From a virus: a stretch of 64,000 nt of DNA. Below, piece after piece: positions 50,699-58,311 of the stretch. The stretch is from positions 1-64,000 of IMG/VR virus record IMGVR_UViG_3300027996_002186; one strand, 5' to 3'. How positions within the stretch are numbered: the stretch's first letter is position 1; the number at the start of each line of letters is the position of its first letter. Under the pieces are notes generated by a model. The model saw nothing but the letters and a program-made list of their open reading frames with translations, was not told the DNA's origin and made no database searches. Both the position numbers and the translations under genes were made by a program.

Positions 50699-51142
50699 TT
50701 AGACAACGTATTTTATTTTTATGTCTTCTATTCGATGCATAAATATTTTAAGTTGATATCCCACTACCTTTGACTTCGAAATATACCATCCAAAATCACC
50801 CAATCTATCATTTGTGGTTTCTATTATTTCTTTAAATTCACTAGATTTTATATAATCTTCTAATTCTTCTTTTTGTCTTCCGACATCATTAGCATTCCGT
50901 TGAACCAATTCCTGAAAGACACATCTTATATAAGGTATAGATTCTATAACCATTTTACCATCCTCTTTATCAACTGATGTATCTCTTTGGATAAGATTTT
51001 TATCAAAGTATGTTGATGTATTATATCCAGCATCCGATATATCAACAAACATATCCTCAATGTATTCCTTTGTTAATCCATTATAATGTTCTTCCTTTGG
51101 TACTAACATTTCCCAACCTTCGAATGTCTTTAAATATTTCAT
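50699..51142 (-). CDS. Tagged protein, D-x-G-Y paralogue family
   Basis: 147 residues beginning MKYLKTFEGWEMLVPKEE. Core: EYIEDMFVDISDAGYNTSTYFDKNLI, close to those of 20043 and 34880. A strand near the end (YISKSKVVGYQLKIFM) completes it. Co-directional with the amidoligase-like gene. Confidence 0.68.
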   Translation of the reverse strand: MKYLKTFEGWEMLVPKEEHYNGLTKEYIEDMFVDISDAGYNTSTYFDKNLIQRDTSVDKEDGKMVIESIPYIRCVFQELVQRNANDVGRQKEELEDYIKSSEFKEIIETTNDRLGDFGWYISKSKVVGYQLKIFMHRIEDIKIKYVV

Positions 51143-51149
51143 TATTTCA

Positions 51150-52544
51150 TTATTTCTTTAAGAATTGCTTACCATATGATTTCATAATACCCTTATCAGT
51201 TCCTTTCTCTCCATCAGCATCAAACTTAGTATCAAAGAAGTTATTATAATCAGTAACAATCTTAACATCTGAATCCATTGTTGCATAAGGACCTAGTTTA
51301 CCTGATCGATAAACACCACCTCTCATATCACCATTTAAATAACCTCCTACAAAATAACAATTGGTTAATTTACTACGCTCAACATTACAATTTAATATCT
51401 TTGTATCTTCTGCATCAGAGTTATTTAATTTTGATTTAGATACTTGTGAATTTATTATGTTAGTTCCCATAAAGAAACAATCATCAAATATACCCTCGAC
51501 ATTACAGTTTATTAATTCATATCCTTTTATGGTAGATGTTCCTTTTATATTAGCATCAACAACCTCCATGGTTTGATCAGTTGTTACATAATTGATAATA
51601 CACTCTTTCATATCTTCCGAACCTTCTATTATATTATAAAGTTTTGTATAAATTTTACCATAATATGCAGAAACGATATCATATGAGTGATTCTGGTCTA
51701 TTTGTATTTGTATAGTTGGAAAATCGATTATAAAATTATCATAACTTGATAAGTTCTTATAATTCAATATATTTTCTTCTAAATAATCTTCTAATTTATT
51801 AATATCTTCTGAATTGAAATCAGATCTAACTGAATCATAAACATTAATAATAAATCTTTCCAAGAAGTAAATTAATTGTCCAATATTTTTCTCGTAATCT
51901 TCACCCCCGATATATCTAAATTCTAACCTTTGTGTTTCTCTGGTATTACTTATGTTAGTGAAGTTTATACCATAATATTTATCATTTGGTAATCTCATGT
52001 TGTTTTTAACAACACCAATTGGTATGTTAAAAAAATCATATTCCTTAAATGGAATCATTTTCTTAATACTCTTAGCATAAACATTTGATTTCCTTGATGG
52101 ATAAGCTCTGTATATCTCTTCTTCATCAGTATTTAATATTAATTTTAATACATTTAGATCATTTAGATCCATATCATCATCAGTAAAAGATATATTAAAG
52201 TGTACTGATGACTTCTCATTTGTATATCCATAATTTTGTATGAACTTTAGAATCTTAATTAAGAAGTATTTAGCATTATAAAAATCCATTGGTCCAGTCA
52301 CTATTTCAACCATATTGGAACCACCAGATAAATCAGGTTCTATTTTGAAATTATTTGCATCTGGTTTGAAGTCTGAGTGATATTGTCTAAATCCCCAAAC
52401 TTTCACTGGATTAAGTTCCTGATTCAATAATTCAAGTGTTTTATAATAAGATAAATCCTTTAAATAAAATTCAAACTCGAAACCAACTTGTGATTTTTTG
52501 AGCTTGTTTGTTTGGCTTAGAAATTTATCAGAGTATTTTCTCAT
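51150..52544 (-). CDS. Amidoligase-like protein with pentapeptide-like C-terminus
   Basis: 464 residues, MRKYSDKFLSQTNKLK (tag-like start). QVGFEFEFYLKD, EPDLSGGSNMVEIVTGPMDF and SSVHFNISF give the ordered motifs of amidoligase_2 proteins (glutamine-synthetase-like COOH-NH2 ligases; E-x-E, acidic DxS/EL, HxN/H). The C-terminal 110 residues form pentapeptide-like right-handed helix repeats (NCNVEGIFDDCFFMGTNI, SDAEDTKILNCNVERSKL). Such ligases join amines to acids, for example in peptide tagging. TTAATATATA ends 5 nt before the ATG. Confidence 0.72.
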   Translation of the reverse strand: MRKYSDKFLSQTNKLKKSQVGFEFEFYLKDLSYYKTLELLNQELNPVKVWGFRQYHSDFKPDANNFKIEPDLSGGSNMVEIVTGPMDFYNAKYFLIKILKFIQNYGYTNEKSSVHFNISFTDDDMDLNDLNVLKLILNTDEEEIYRAYPSRKSNVYAKSIKKMIPFKEYDFFNIPIGVVKNNMRLPNDKYYGINFTNISNTRETQRLEFRYIGGEDYEKNIGQLIYFLERFIINVYDSVRSDFNSEDINKLEDYLEENILNYKNLSSYDNFIIDFPTIQIQIDQNHSYDIVSAYYGKIYTKLYNIIEGSEDMKECIINYVTTDQTMEVVDANIKGTSTIKGYELINCNVEGIFDDCFFMGTNIINSQVSKSKLNNSDAEDTKILNCNVERSKLTNCYFVGGYLNGDMRGGVYRSGKLGPYATMDSDVKIVTDYNNFFDTKFDADGEKGTDKGIMKSYGKQFLKK

Positions 52545-52613
52545 AATAGTATATATTAAAAATAAATATTCTAATAAGTTCGAAGAGAATGTTATATTTC
52601 AATATATATGATT

Positions 52614-52724
52614 ATGAAATCTTGTAACAAATGTGAATTTTATAAAATGACACCAATAAGTATAATAAAGTCTTTAGATAACCTATTATACACTAAAGAT
52701 AATTCAAAATTAAATAAAATATAA
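52614..52724 (+). CDS. Very small protein (36 aa)
   Basis: Frame MKSCNKCEFYKMTPISIIK ending KLNKI. Two Cys (C-x2-C) and a plausible helix. Stops 1 base before the next ATG. An ATG two codons upstream is an alternative start. Confidence 0.42.
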   Translation: MKSCNKCEFYKMTPISIIKSLDNLLYTKDNSKLNKI

Positions 52725-52725
52725 T

Positions 52726-53115
52726 ATGGAATTCTTTTGTGTATATTGCAAGACTCGCAAGAAGTTTGATAAGTTTGTTAAAGTTAACAAAATTAAAAAT
52801 AAGTATATTGTTGATATACGAAGGATTGTTGATGAAGAAGAAGTCGATTTCACTGATGATAAGACTTACCTCAAAATATTAATCTTTAATAAAATTCAAC
52901 AAGCAATAGATAAGAAAAAGGATATTTACTATATTCCAGATTTTGACAAAGACTTTGCAATCGAGAAATTATTAAACCTTAAAAAGATATTAGCCGAGAA
53001 TAACTTCAATGTTCTCATTTTTTACAACGAATTCAGAAAGAATCCAGAAATAATGGATGATGTTCTATCAAACCTTTCTAAATTTTCAAATTCGCAAATT
53101 ATTCGCGATTATTAA
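52726..53115 (+). CDS. Hypothetical protein
   Basis: 129 residues: EFFCVYCKTRKKFDKFVKVNKIKNKYIV, then a compact alpha/beta part (KKKDIYYIPDFDKDFAIEKLLNLKKILAENNFNVLIFY) that looks like half of a Rossmann or kinase-like fold without a P-loop. No tag. Last gene before the structural block. Confidence 0.55.
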   Translation: MEFFCVYCKTRKKFDKFVKVNKIKNKYIVDIRRIVDEEEVDFTDDKTYLKILIFNKIQQAIDKKKDIYYIPDFDKDFAIEKLLNLKKILAENNFNVLIFYNEFRKNPEIMDDVLSNLSKFSNSQIIRDY

Positions 53116-53183
53116 ATAAATAAAGATGTATAATTATTAGTAGAGATTACTAATAATTAATATATACTAAAAAGATATTATAT

Positions 53184-53495
53184 ATGGCAATATTAGGAGG
53201 ATCACCACTAGGACTTATAGGTATTAAAAGTACCCCATCTAGAGATGGTATGTCAACTTTTAATGCTGGGAACTCTCGTAATGTTAATGTTAATAAATAT
53301 AACACAGGTAAACCTAATGAGGGTAGTGCTAAAGGAGGAATGGTATCATTATTCAGTGGTGGTAATGTTGTAAAAGCGTGGGGTAATATTAAAGCTGCAG
53401 GGACCGAGATGGATTCAACTGGACTTACGGATAATTCAAAGGAACTTCTAGATCAACATTACACAACAATGATATTTATGATACTAGTGTGTTAA
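53184..53495 (+). CDS. Baseplate/tail structural protein, upstream part (frame break)
   Basis: 103 residues up to the stop: MAILGGSPLGLIGIKSTPSRDGMS, Gly/Asn-rich. The frame-correct ending (YTTMIFMILVC) looks unnatural, while the -1 frame reads STLHNNDIYDTSVLNLIEKL into the next ORF. I infer that one protein spans both, joined by a -1 shift somewhere in 53435-53493, or by a sequencing error. TTAATATATA lies about 22 nt before the ATG. Confidence 0.6.
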   Translation: MAILGGSPLGLIGIKSTPSRDGMSTFNAGNSRNVNVNKYNTGKPNEGSAKGGMVSLFSGGNVVKAWGNIKAAGTEMDSTGLTDNSKELLDQHYTTMIFMILVC

Positions 53496-55003
53496 ATTTA
53501 ATAGAGAAATTATCAACTACTCCAGCAAGGCTAAGACCATCTGATTTTGCTTATCTCAAAGATTTAGGTCGTTATCCAAATAATAGACTAATGATAGCTA
53601 GAAGATTTGGTGGAGCAATTGGTGATGATATTATCGGAAAATCTAGAAAGCCGGACGTACAGGCGCTGTTGATAACATGGAAACCAGAGGGTGAAGAATT
53701 TTTTGAAATTTCATTTAGTGAAGACTGGGAAGATGCTGCTGCTGATTTTACTGGTATAATAAATGAAATGGGTGAAGACTTCTTGGGTAAGAGTGTTGGT
53801 AGCGGTATGGGAGCTGCTTTGGGATCTATACCACTCCCTGGATTCACAGAAGGTTTACAAAGACAATTCATGAAAAATTTAGGGATATTTGATAAGCTCC
53901 CAACAAATTCTAAAGGTATCGAGATTTTACCAGCAGGTAACCCTAATATAATTAAAATGGCCAAGAAAAGGAAAACTATCAATGCTGCTGACAAGGGTAG
54001 TGGTTTGAAATGTAGCTTTGCGGTGAAAATGGTGTGTGAATATGAGCAGAAGTTTATTTCGGGTATAGATCCAACAATTGTTTGGCAGGATTTATTAGGC
54101 ACTATGTTAAGGTTCGGTACTTCTAAAAAATCAAGTTATGGATTATCAAAAGATTTTGTTAAAAAAGTAGGTGAATGGTCTACAGATCCAGGTAAAGCTG
54201 TCGCATTTATTGCTAAAAAACTTTCATCCGCGGTCAATGCAATCGCTGATGAAGTTTATGAATTAATTGCAGCCATGACAGAAGATAAAGATGATAAAGA
54301 GGATAGGTTAGAAGAAGAAGCTGCTGAAGCAGGTAATCTAGCTACGGCGTTCTTCAAAGGCTTACTCGCTGATATTAAGAGCTCAGTTGAATCAACTGTT
54401 CTTAAATATAAACATGATATAATGGGTGTTGCTAACGCATTATCTGGTATGCCGTCAACACCTTGGCATATAACAATTGGAAACCCATTAAGACCTATGT
54501 TTTGTTCAGGTGATATGTTAGTTGAGGACACCAGATTAATCGTTGGTGCGGATTTAGCATTTAATGATCTACCATCTAAAATAAGAGTTGAGTTTACTCT
54601 GAAAAATTCTAGACCTTGGGGTTTAGGTGAAATAGCTAGTAAATTTAATACTGGTAATATACGTACTGTGAATACTATTAGGGATTTTTCATCATTAAAA
54701 GCTGGTCAAACTTTACACAACTCACCACTTGAGAATGTTCCAACTCCAAAGGCCGAACCAGTGGGATCAGGACCCGGGGTTTCTAATACAGCCGCTGGTG
54801 TTGATAATACCAATAGTGGAGTAACAACTGAAAACAAAGAAGTGGAAGTGGTTGTTCCTGAGGCTGGAAGTGGATCAGAACCTGAATCTGTTGTAACCGA
54901 TGGAGAGACCACATCCCCTACTGAAGTACAAGTAGCCGCCGAAGCCGCTGCCGCCACAGCCGCCGCAGCCGCAGCACCAGAATCAGAAACACCTGCCCCA
55001 TAA
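53435..55003 (+). CDS. Baseplate/tail structural protein, main part
   Basis: The -1 frame is open from 53435; a GTG at 53489 is an alternative start giving 504 residues (VLNLIEKLSTTPARLRPSDFAYLKDLGRYPNNRL). Features: VQALLITWKPEGEEFFEISFSEDWED, GAALGSIPLPGFTEGL, a C-terminal domain WHITIGNPLRPMFCSGDMLVEDTRLIVGADLAFNDLPSKIRVEFTL (fibre/baseplate-like barrel), then a Pro/Glu/Ala-rich tail ending AAAAAAPESETPAP. Probably a baseplate or tail-tube-associated component; exact homologue not recognised. Confidence 0.7.
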   Translation, partial: FKGTSRSTLHNNDIYDTSVLNLIEKLSTTPARLRPSDFAYLKDLGRYPNNRLMIARRFGGAIGDDIIGKSRKPDVQALLITWKPEGEEFFEISFSEDWEDAAADFTGIINEMGEDFLGKSVGSGMGAALGSIPLPGFTEGLQRQFMKNLGIFDKLPTNSKGIEILPAGNPNIIKMAKKRKTINAADKGSGLKCSFAVKMVCEYEQKFISGIDPTIVWQDLLGTMLRFGTSKKSSYGLSKDFVKKVGEWSTDPGKAVAFIAKKLSSAVNAIADEVYELIAAMTEDKDDKEDRLEEEAAEAGNLATAFFKGLLADIKSSVESTVLKYKHDIMGVANALSGMPSTPWHITIGNPLRPMFCSGDMLVEDTRLIVGADLAFNDLPSKIRVEFTLKNSRPWGLGEIASKFNTGNIRTVNTIRDFSSLKAGQTLHNSPLENVPTPKAEPVGSGPGVSNTAAGVDNTNSGVTTENKEVEVVVPEAGSGSEPESVVTDGETTSPTEVQVAAEAAAATAAAAAAPESETPAP

Positions 55004-55018
55004 AAATAATTAATATAA

Positions 55019-55546
55019 ATGAACTTTAAATCACTTGCTGAGTATATAGGAATAAATAAGTATCGAGAATTAGGTGATAATGAAGATGTTTTTTATGATT
55101 TGTTTTCATCTACGTTTAAGTATAATCAACGTATAGTATTATCAGAATATAGAGTTCCTAAGGGGTTTGATATGAGATTAGATTTGGTGTTTCAGGAAAT
55201 GTATAATTTAGAGCCTAATGAAGTTGGTAATTATTTAGAAGATATGGATGTTATATACTTTATCAATAATATTGATAATCCACTTAATATAAAGGAAGGA
55301 CTTGTATTAAAATATCCGCCCGATTTGGGTAACCTACGTGAGTTTAGAGTTCTTAATGTTGATGATGATATTAATCATAAAGATAGAGTGAAAGAGAAAT
55401 TAGCATACCCTAATAAGTCAACTCGTAAAGATAAGTCTAGAGAAAATTTTGTCAAAAATGGGTATTCACTACCACCAGTAGTATTAGAAACACCCAGGCC
55501 ACCAGTTTCAGTAAAAGATGGTAAATTCAATATTGGTGGACTTTGA
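55019..55546 (+). CDS. gp53-like baseplate wedge protein with LysM-like core
   Basis: 175 residues: RIVLSEYRVPKGFDMRLDLVFQEMYNLEPNEVGNYLEDMDVIYFINNIDNPLNIKEGLVLKYP fits the LysM/tail protein X pattern of T4 gp53-type wedges. C-terminal tail Pro-rich. In T4, gp53 joins baseplate wedges together. ATTAATATAA box just before the ATG. Confidence 0.65.
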   Translation: MNFKSLAEYIGINKYRELGDNEDVFYDLFSSTFKYNQRIVLSEYRVPKGFDMRLDLVFQEMYNLEPNEVGNYLEDMDVIYFINNIDNPLNIKEGLVLKYPPDLGNLREFRVLNVDDDINHKDRVKEKLAYPNKSTRKDKSRENFVKNGYSLPPVVLETPRPPVSVKDGKFNIGGL

Positions 55547-55565
55547 TAAATTTTATAAATAGTTT

Positions 55566-57683
55566 ATGGCTAAAGAACCGGATGTATCAGTAAGAGTTAG
55601 AGCAATTAATACAAATCTAGATGAGAGGCACTCAGGGTTGGGTGATATAGAGGTTCGTGTTATTCATGAGGGTGGTAAAAAATATAAAGTCGCTTGGATT
55701 CCTAAGGGTGGATACGGATATGTTACGGAATTTAAAAAGAAAGGCAAATATGAATTATACACTGCTGAAAACTTTATACATGCTGTGATTTATCAAGCAA
55801 CTAAGATTAAACTTGGAGGAAATTCTTCTATCGTTGATGTTAATGATTATAAATTATTTGGTGATGATCAATATTATGAGATAATACAAAATCCCTTTGA
55901 GCAAAATCCCCCATTGTATAGATCTTTTGGTAATGATCCATATTATTTAAATAATCAAACTAAAGTCAGTATATTTTGGTTTATAGGTGATAAACAATCT
56001 ATATCTAGATTGGAGTTTAGTAAAACTTATGCACAAACTGAAGCAGTTAACTCAGTTAATGCGGTAACTGGGAATTTCGAACTTCGGGCGACATTTGGAG
56101 GTACAGAGGGTGTGTGGTCAGGTGGTGCTCTTTGGAGTCTTCCTAATGGTCGAGAGAAATTACGAAATACCAGAGATACAAATGGTGAGGGTATATTTAG
56201 TGAGGGTAATACATATGATGACAAGGCTGCTTGGGGTCAAATTTATGGATTATATATTGAATCTGATAATACATATGAAGACCCGTTAAATATTATAGAA
56301 TATAAGAAATGTGATATAAAGAAATATGTCTTGATAGAGCATAAAGAATCCGGTGAGAAATTCACACTTGAGGAGAATATGACAGATTTCGTGGGCCCCT
56401 TCACAGGAGAAATAGAAAAACAATATGGGTTTGAAATAGATGGGGAAATACTCGATGTGGAAATACTCGAGTCTATCTTGACTATTTGGAAAAAAAAGGT
56501 TGCTGATTATGATGCACTTGATGTTTGTTATAAGGACTATGGGAATACCAAAGGTAAGGATTTACCTAAACACTTTTCTTGTAATGAGGTTGAGTATAGA
56601 AGTCCTATACAAATAGAACCAAAAGAACCGGAACCTACACCAAACGAAGAATCTGTACAAACACAGGGCACACCAAAGATTAAACTGAGTGTTGTTTTAC
56701 CGGAAGATTTCGAGTTGAAGGTTAAAGAAGATTTAGATGAGGTTAAAGTTTATATAGGTGATCCACCATCAGATGGTTTTGTTTTCCAGGATGATTTTGA
56801 TAATCTAGAAGAGTTGGATCCTGAATATATGGAGTCTGATTTTGAAGGAAGTCAAGAGGTGATAAATACACCAGAAGAGGTTGAAGAAAATATGGAGGTT
56901 GCTAAAGTTGATAATACTGGACCTCCTTCCGCTGTAATATCAACTGGTGATTTTACGTGCTCTGAGCCCCGTCAATCATCCGATAGCACCTTTCAGAATA
57001 ATAAAGTACCTTATTATTTCCAATATGATACTAGATGGAATTATGTCATATTTGGATTATCGAAGGAAAAACAGTTTATAGAGGATGAAATCTTACCAGC
57101 GCTTTCAAGAGGTTCTTCAGGTAAGCTATATACTGTTAATTTTAAAGGAAGTAGTTATAAGATACAATGTGATCATAGAAGTGGGGATAAAGGGTATTCC
57201 GGAATTGGAGGTGGTGGGTGTGGTCCTACTAGTTTGGCTATGGTTAGTAATTACTGGGCAAAAAGGAATGGTAAAGGAGTTTATACATCCCCTGTAAAAA
57301 CAGCAAAAATGATATGTGATCTAGCTATCAGTGCTCGACCTGGTCCACCATGTAGCGGTACTGCCATGCGTACAGTAGAAAAAAAATGTAATGACACACT
57401 ATCTTCGTTATTCGGTTTTAAATTACGGAAAGTCAGTAAGGAGCAAGCGATTTCTAGAATTAAAAGTGGAAATCCAGTTATATGGCAATGTAGGCAAGGA
57501 TCAGGTTACAACAAAACGGGTGGTAAGAAGAAGTATGGTGGTCATTATATGGTGATATCCGAATTTAGAGATGGTAAATTTTGGGTAAGTGATCCTGGTA
57601 ATAAATCCAAAAAGGGTATTGTATATTTAGATTCCACGTTGAGTACTTGTAAAGGTTATTACTTTGAATGTTATAAGGCATAA
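55566..57683 (+). CDS. Modular tail protein with C39-like cysteine peptidase domain
   Basis: 705 residues. A shared tail module spans about 100-440 (NGFELRATFGGTEGV region, FTLEENMTDFVGPF, VEYRSPIQI, DGFVFQDDFDNLEELDPEYMESDF); it is also in the lysozyme protein at 63960. The C-terminal 230 residues hold VPYYFQYDTRW, GYSGIGGGGCGPTSLAMVSNYW (nucleophile Cys), GGHYMVISEFRDG (His) and WVSDPGN (Asp/Asn): a C39-like papain fold. It would cut peptide bonds, plausibly cell-wall stem peptides, at the tail tip during entry. Confidence 0.82.
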   Translation: MAKEPDVSVRVRAINTNLDERHSGLGDIEVRVIHEGGKKYKVAWIPKGGYGYVTEFKKKGKYELYTAENFIHAVIYQATKIKLGGNSSIVDVNDYKLFGDDQYYEIIQNPFEQNPPLYRSFGNDPYYLNNQTKVSIFWFIGDKQSISRLEFSKTYAQTEAVNSVNAVTGNFELRATFGGTEGVWSGGALWSLPNGREKLRNTRDTNGEGIFSEGNTYDDKAAWGQIYGLYIESDNTYEDPLNIIEYKKCDIKKYVLIEHKESGEKFTLEENMTDFVGPFTGEIEKQYGFEIDGEILDVEILESILTIWKKKVADYDALDVCYKDYGNTKGKDLPKHFSCNEVEYRSPIQIEPKEPEPTPNEESVQTQGTPKIKLSVVLPEDFELKVKEDLDEVKVYIGDPPSDGFVFQDDFDNLEELDPEYMESDFEGSQEVINTPEEVEENMEVAKVDNTGPPSAVISTGDFTCSEPRQSSDSTFQNNKVPYYFQYDTRWNYVIFGLSKEKQFIEDEILPALSRGSSGKLYTVNFKGSSYKIQCDHRSGDKGYSGIGGGGCGPTSLAMVSNYWAKRNGKGVYTSPVKTAKMICDLAISARPGPPCSGTAMRTVEKKCNDTLSSLFGFKLRKVSKEQAISRIKSGNPVIWQCRQGSGYNKTGGKKKYGGHYMVISEFRDGKFWVSDPGNKSKKGIVYLDSTLSTCKGYYFECYKA

Positions 57684-57778
57684 AATCTCACATTAGTTAT
57701 TACGGAGATAACGAGTTCTATGATAGTTTATCAAACTAATCGAGTGGTTATTTAAGAACAAGAATACTATCAATATAA

Positions 57779-57997
57779 TTACCAAGTTCTGATAGAACTT
57801 AAAGGTGTATTTCCTGAGTTAGGAGCTGCATCTACAAGTACTAATAAATTAGATAAAGCTAATTCATATGTTGTTCCGGTAGCGGATAAATTAACTTCCG
57901 GCATAATAGCAATGAATAATCCGGGATCGTTTCTTCCTGAAGTAGCAAGTCCGGATGGTTGATAATGTATGTTTATTAGATATGTAGGATTTACCAT
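57779..57997 (-). CDS. Small tandem-duplicated structural protein, copy 1
   Basis: 72 residues: MVNPTYLINIHYQPSGLAT, IAIMPEVNLSATGTTYELALSNLLVLVDAAPNSG, PLSSIRTW. Near-identical over most of its length to the next gene. The central stretch recalls a HicB-like small alpha/beta fold. The 95-base gap 57684-57778 between converging genes holds a short TAGTTT/AAACTA hairpin at most. Confidence 0.65.
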   Translation of the reverse strand: MVNPTYLINIHYQPSGLATSGRNDPGLFIAIMPEVNLSATGTTYELALSNLLVLVDAAPNSGNTPLSSIRTW

Positions 57998-58018
57998 TTT
58001 AAGTATTTTTAATTATTT

Positions 58019-58273
58019 TTACCAAGTTCTGATAGAACTTAAAGGTCCATTTACTGGGTTAGGAGCTGCATCCACAAGTATTAATAAATTATCTAAAGCT
58101 AATTCATATGTTGATCCAGTAGCGGATAAATTAACTTCCGGCATACCAGCAACGAAACAAGCAGGTCCATATGTGTTTACTGATGATGTTACACCACCAA
58201 CATTTACGAGTTGTTGTCCACTAAGATGAGATGGACTATAAGATATGTTTATTAGATATGAAGGATTTACCAT
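58019..58273 (-). CDS. Small tandem-duplicated structural protein, copy 2
   Basis: 84 residues, MVNPSYLINISYSPSHLS, AGMPEVNLSATGSTYELALDNLLILVDAAPNPV, PLSSIRTW. Differs from copy 1 by a 12-residue insertion (VTSSVNTYGPA region). The nucleotide repeat is very similar from 57779 to 57995 versus 58019 to 58270. Preceded by TTAATATATA on the minus strand. Confidence 0.65.
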   Translation of the reverse strand: MVNPSYLINISYSPSHLSGQQLVNVGGVTSSVNTYGPACFVAGMPEVNLSATGSTYELALDNLLILVDAAPNPVNGPLSSIRTW

Positions 58274-58311
58274 TTTAATTAGTATATTTTTAATTATATA
58301 TTAATTTTCAA

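Noticed and set aside
54706-54957. Minus-strand 83-residue frame in the baseplate gene
   Set aside because: Shadow of the Pro/Glu/Ala-rich tail of the plus-strand structural protein.
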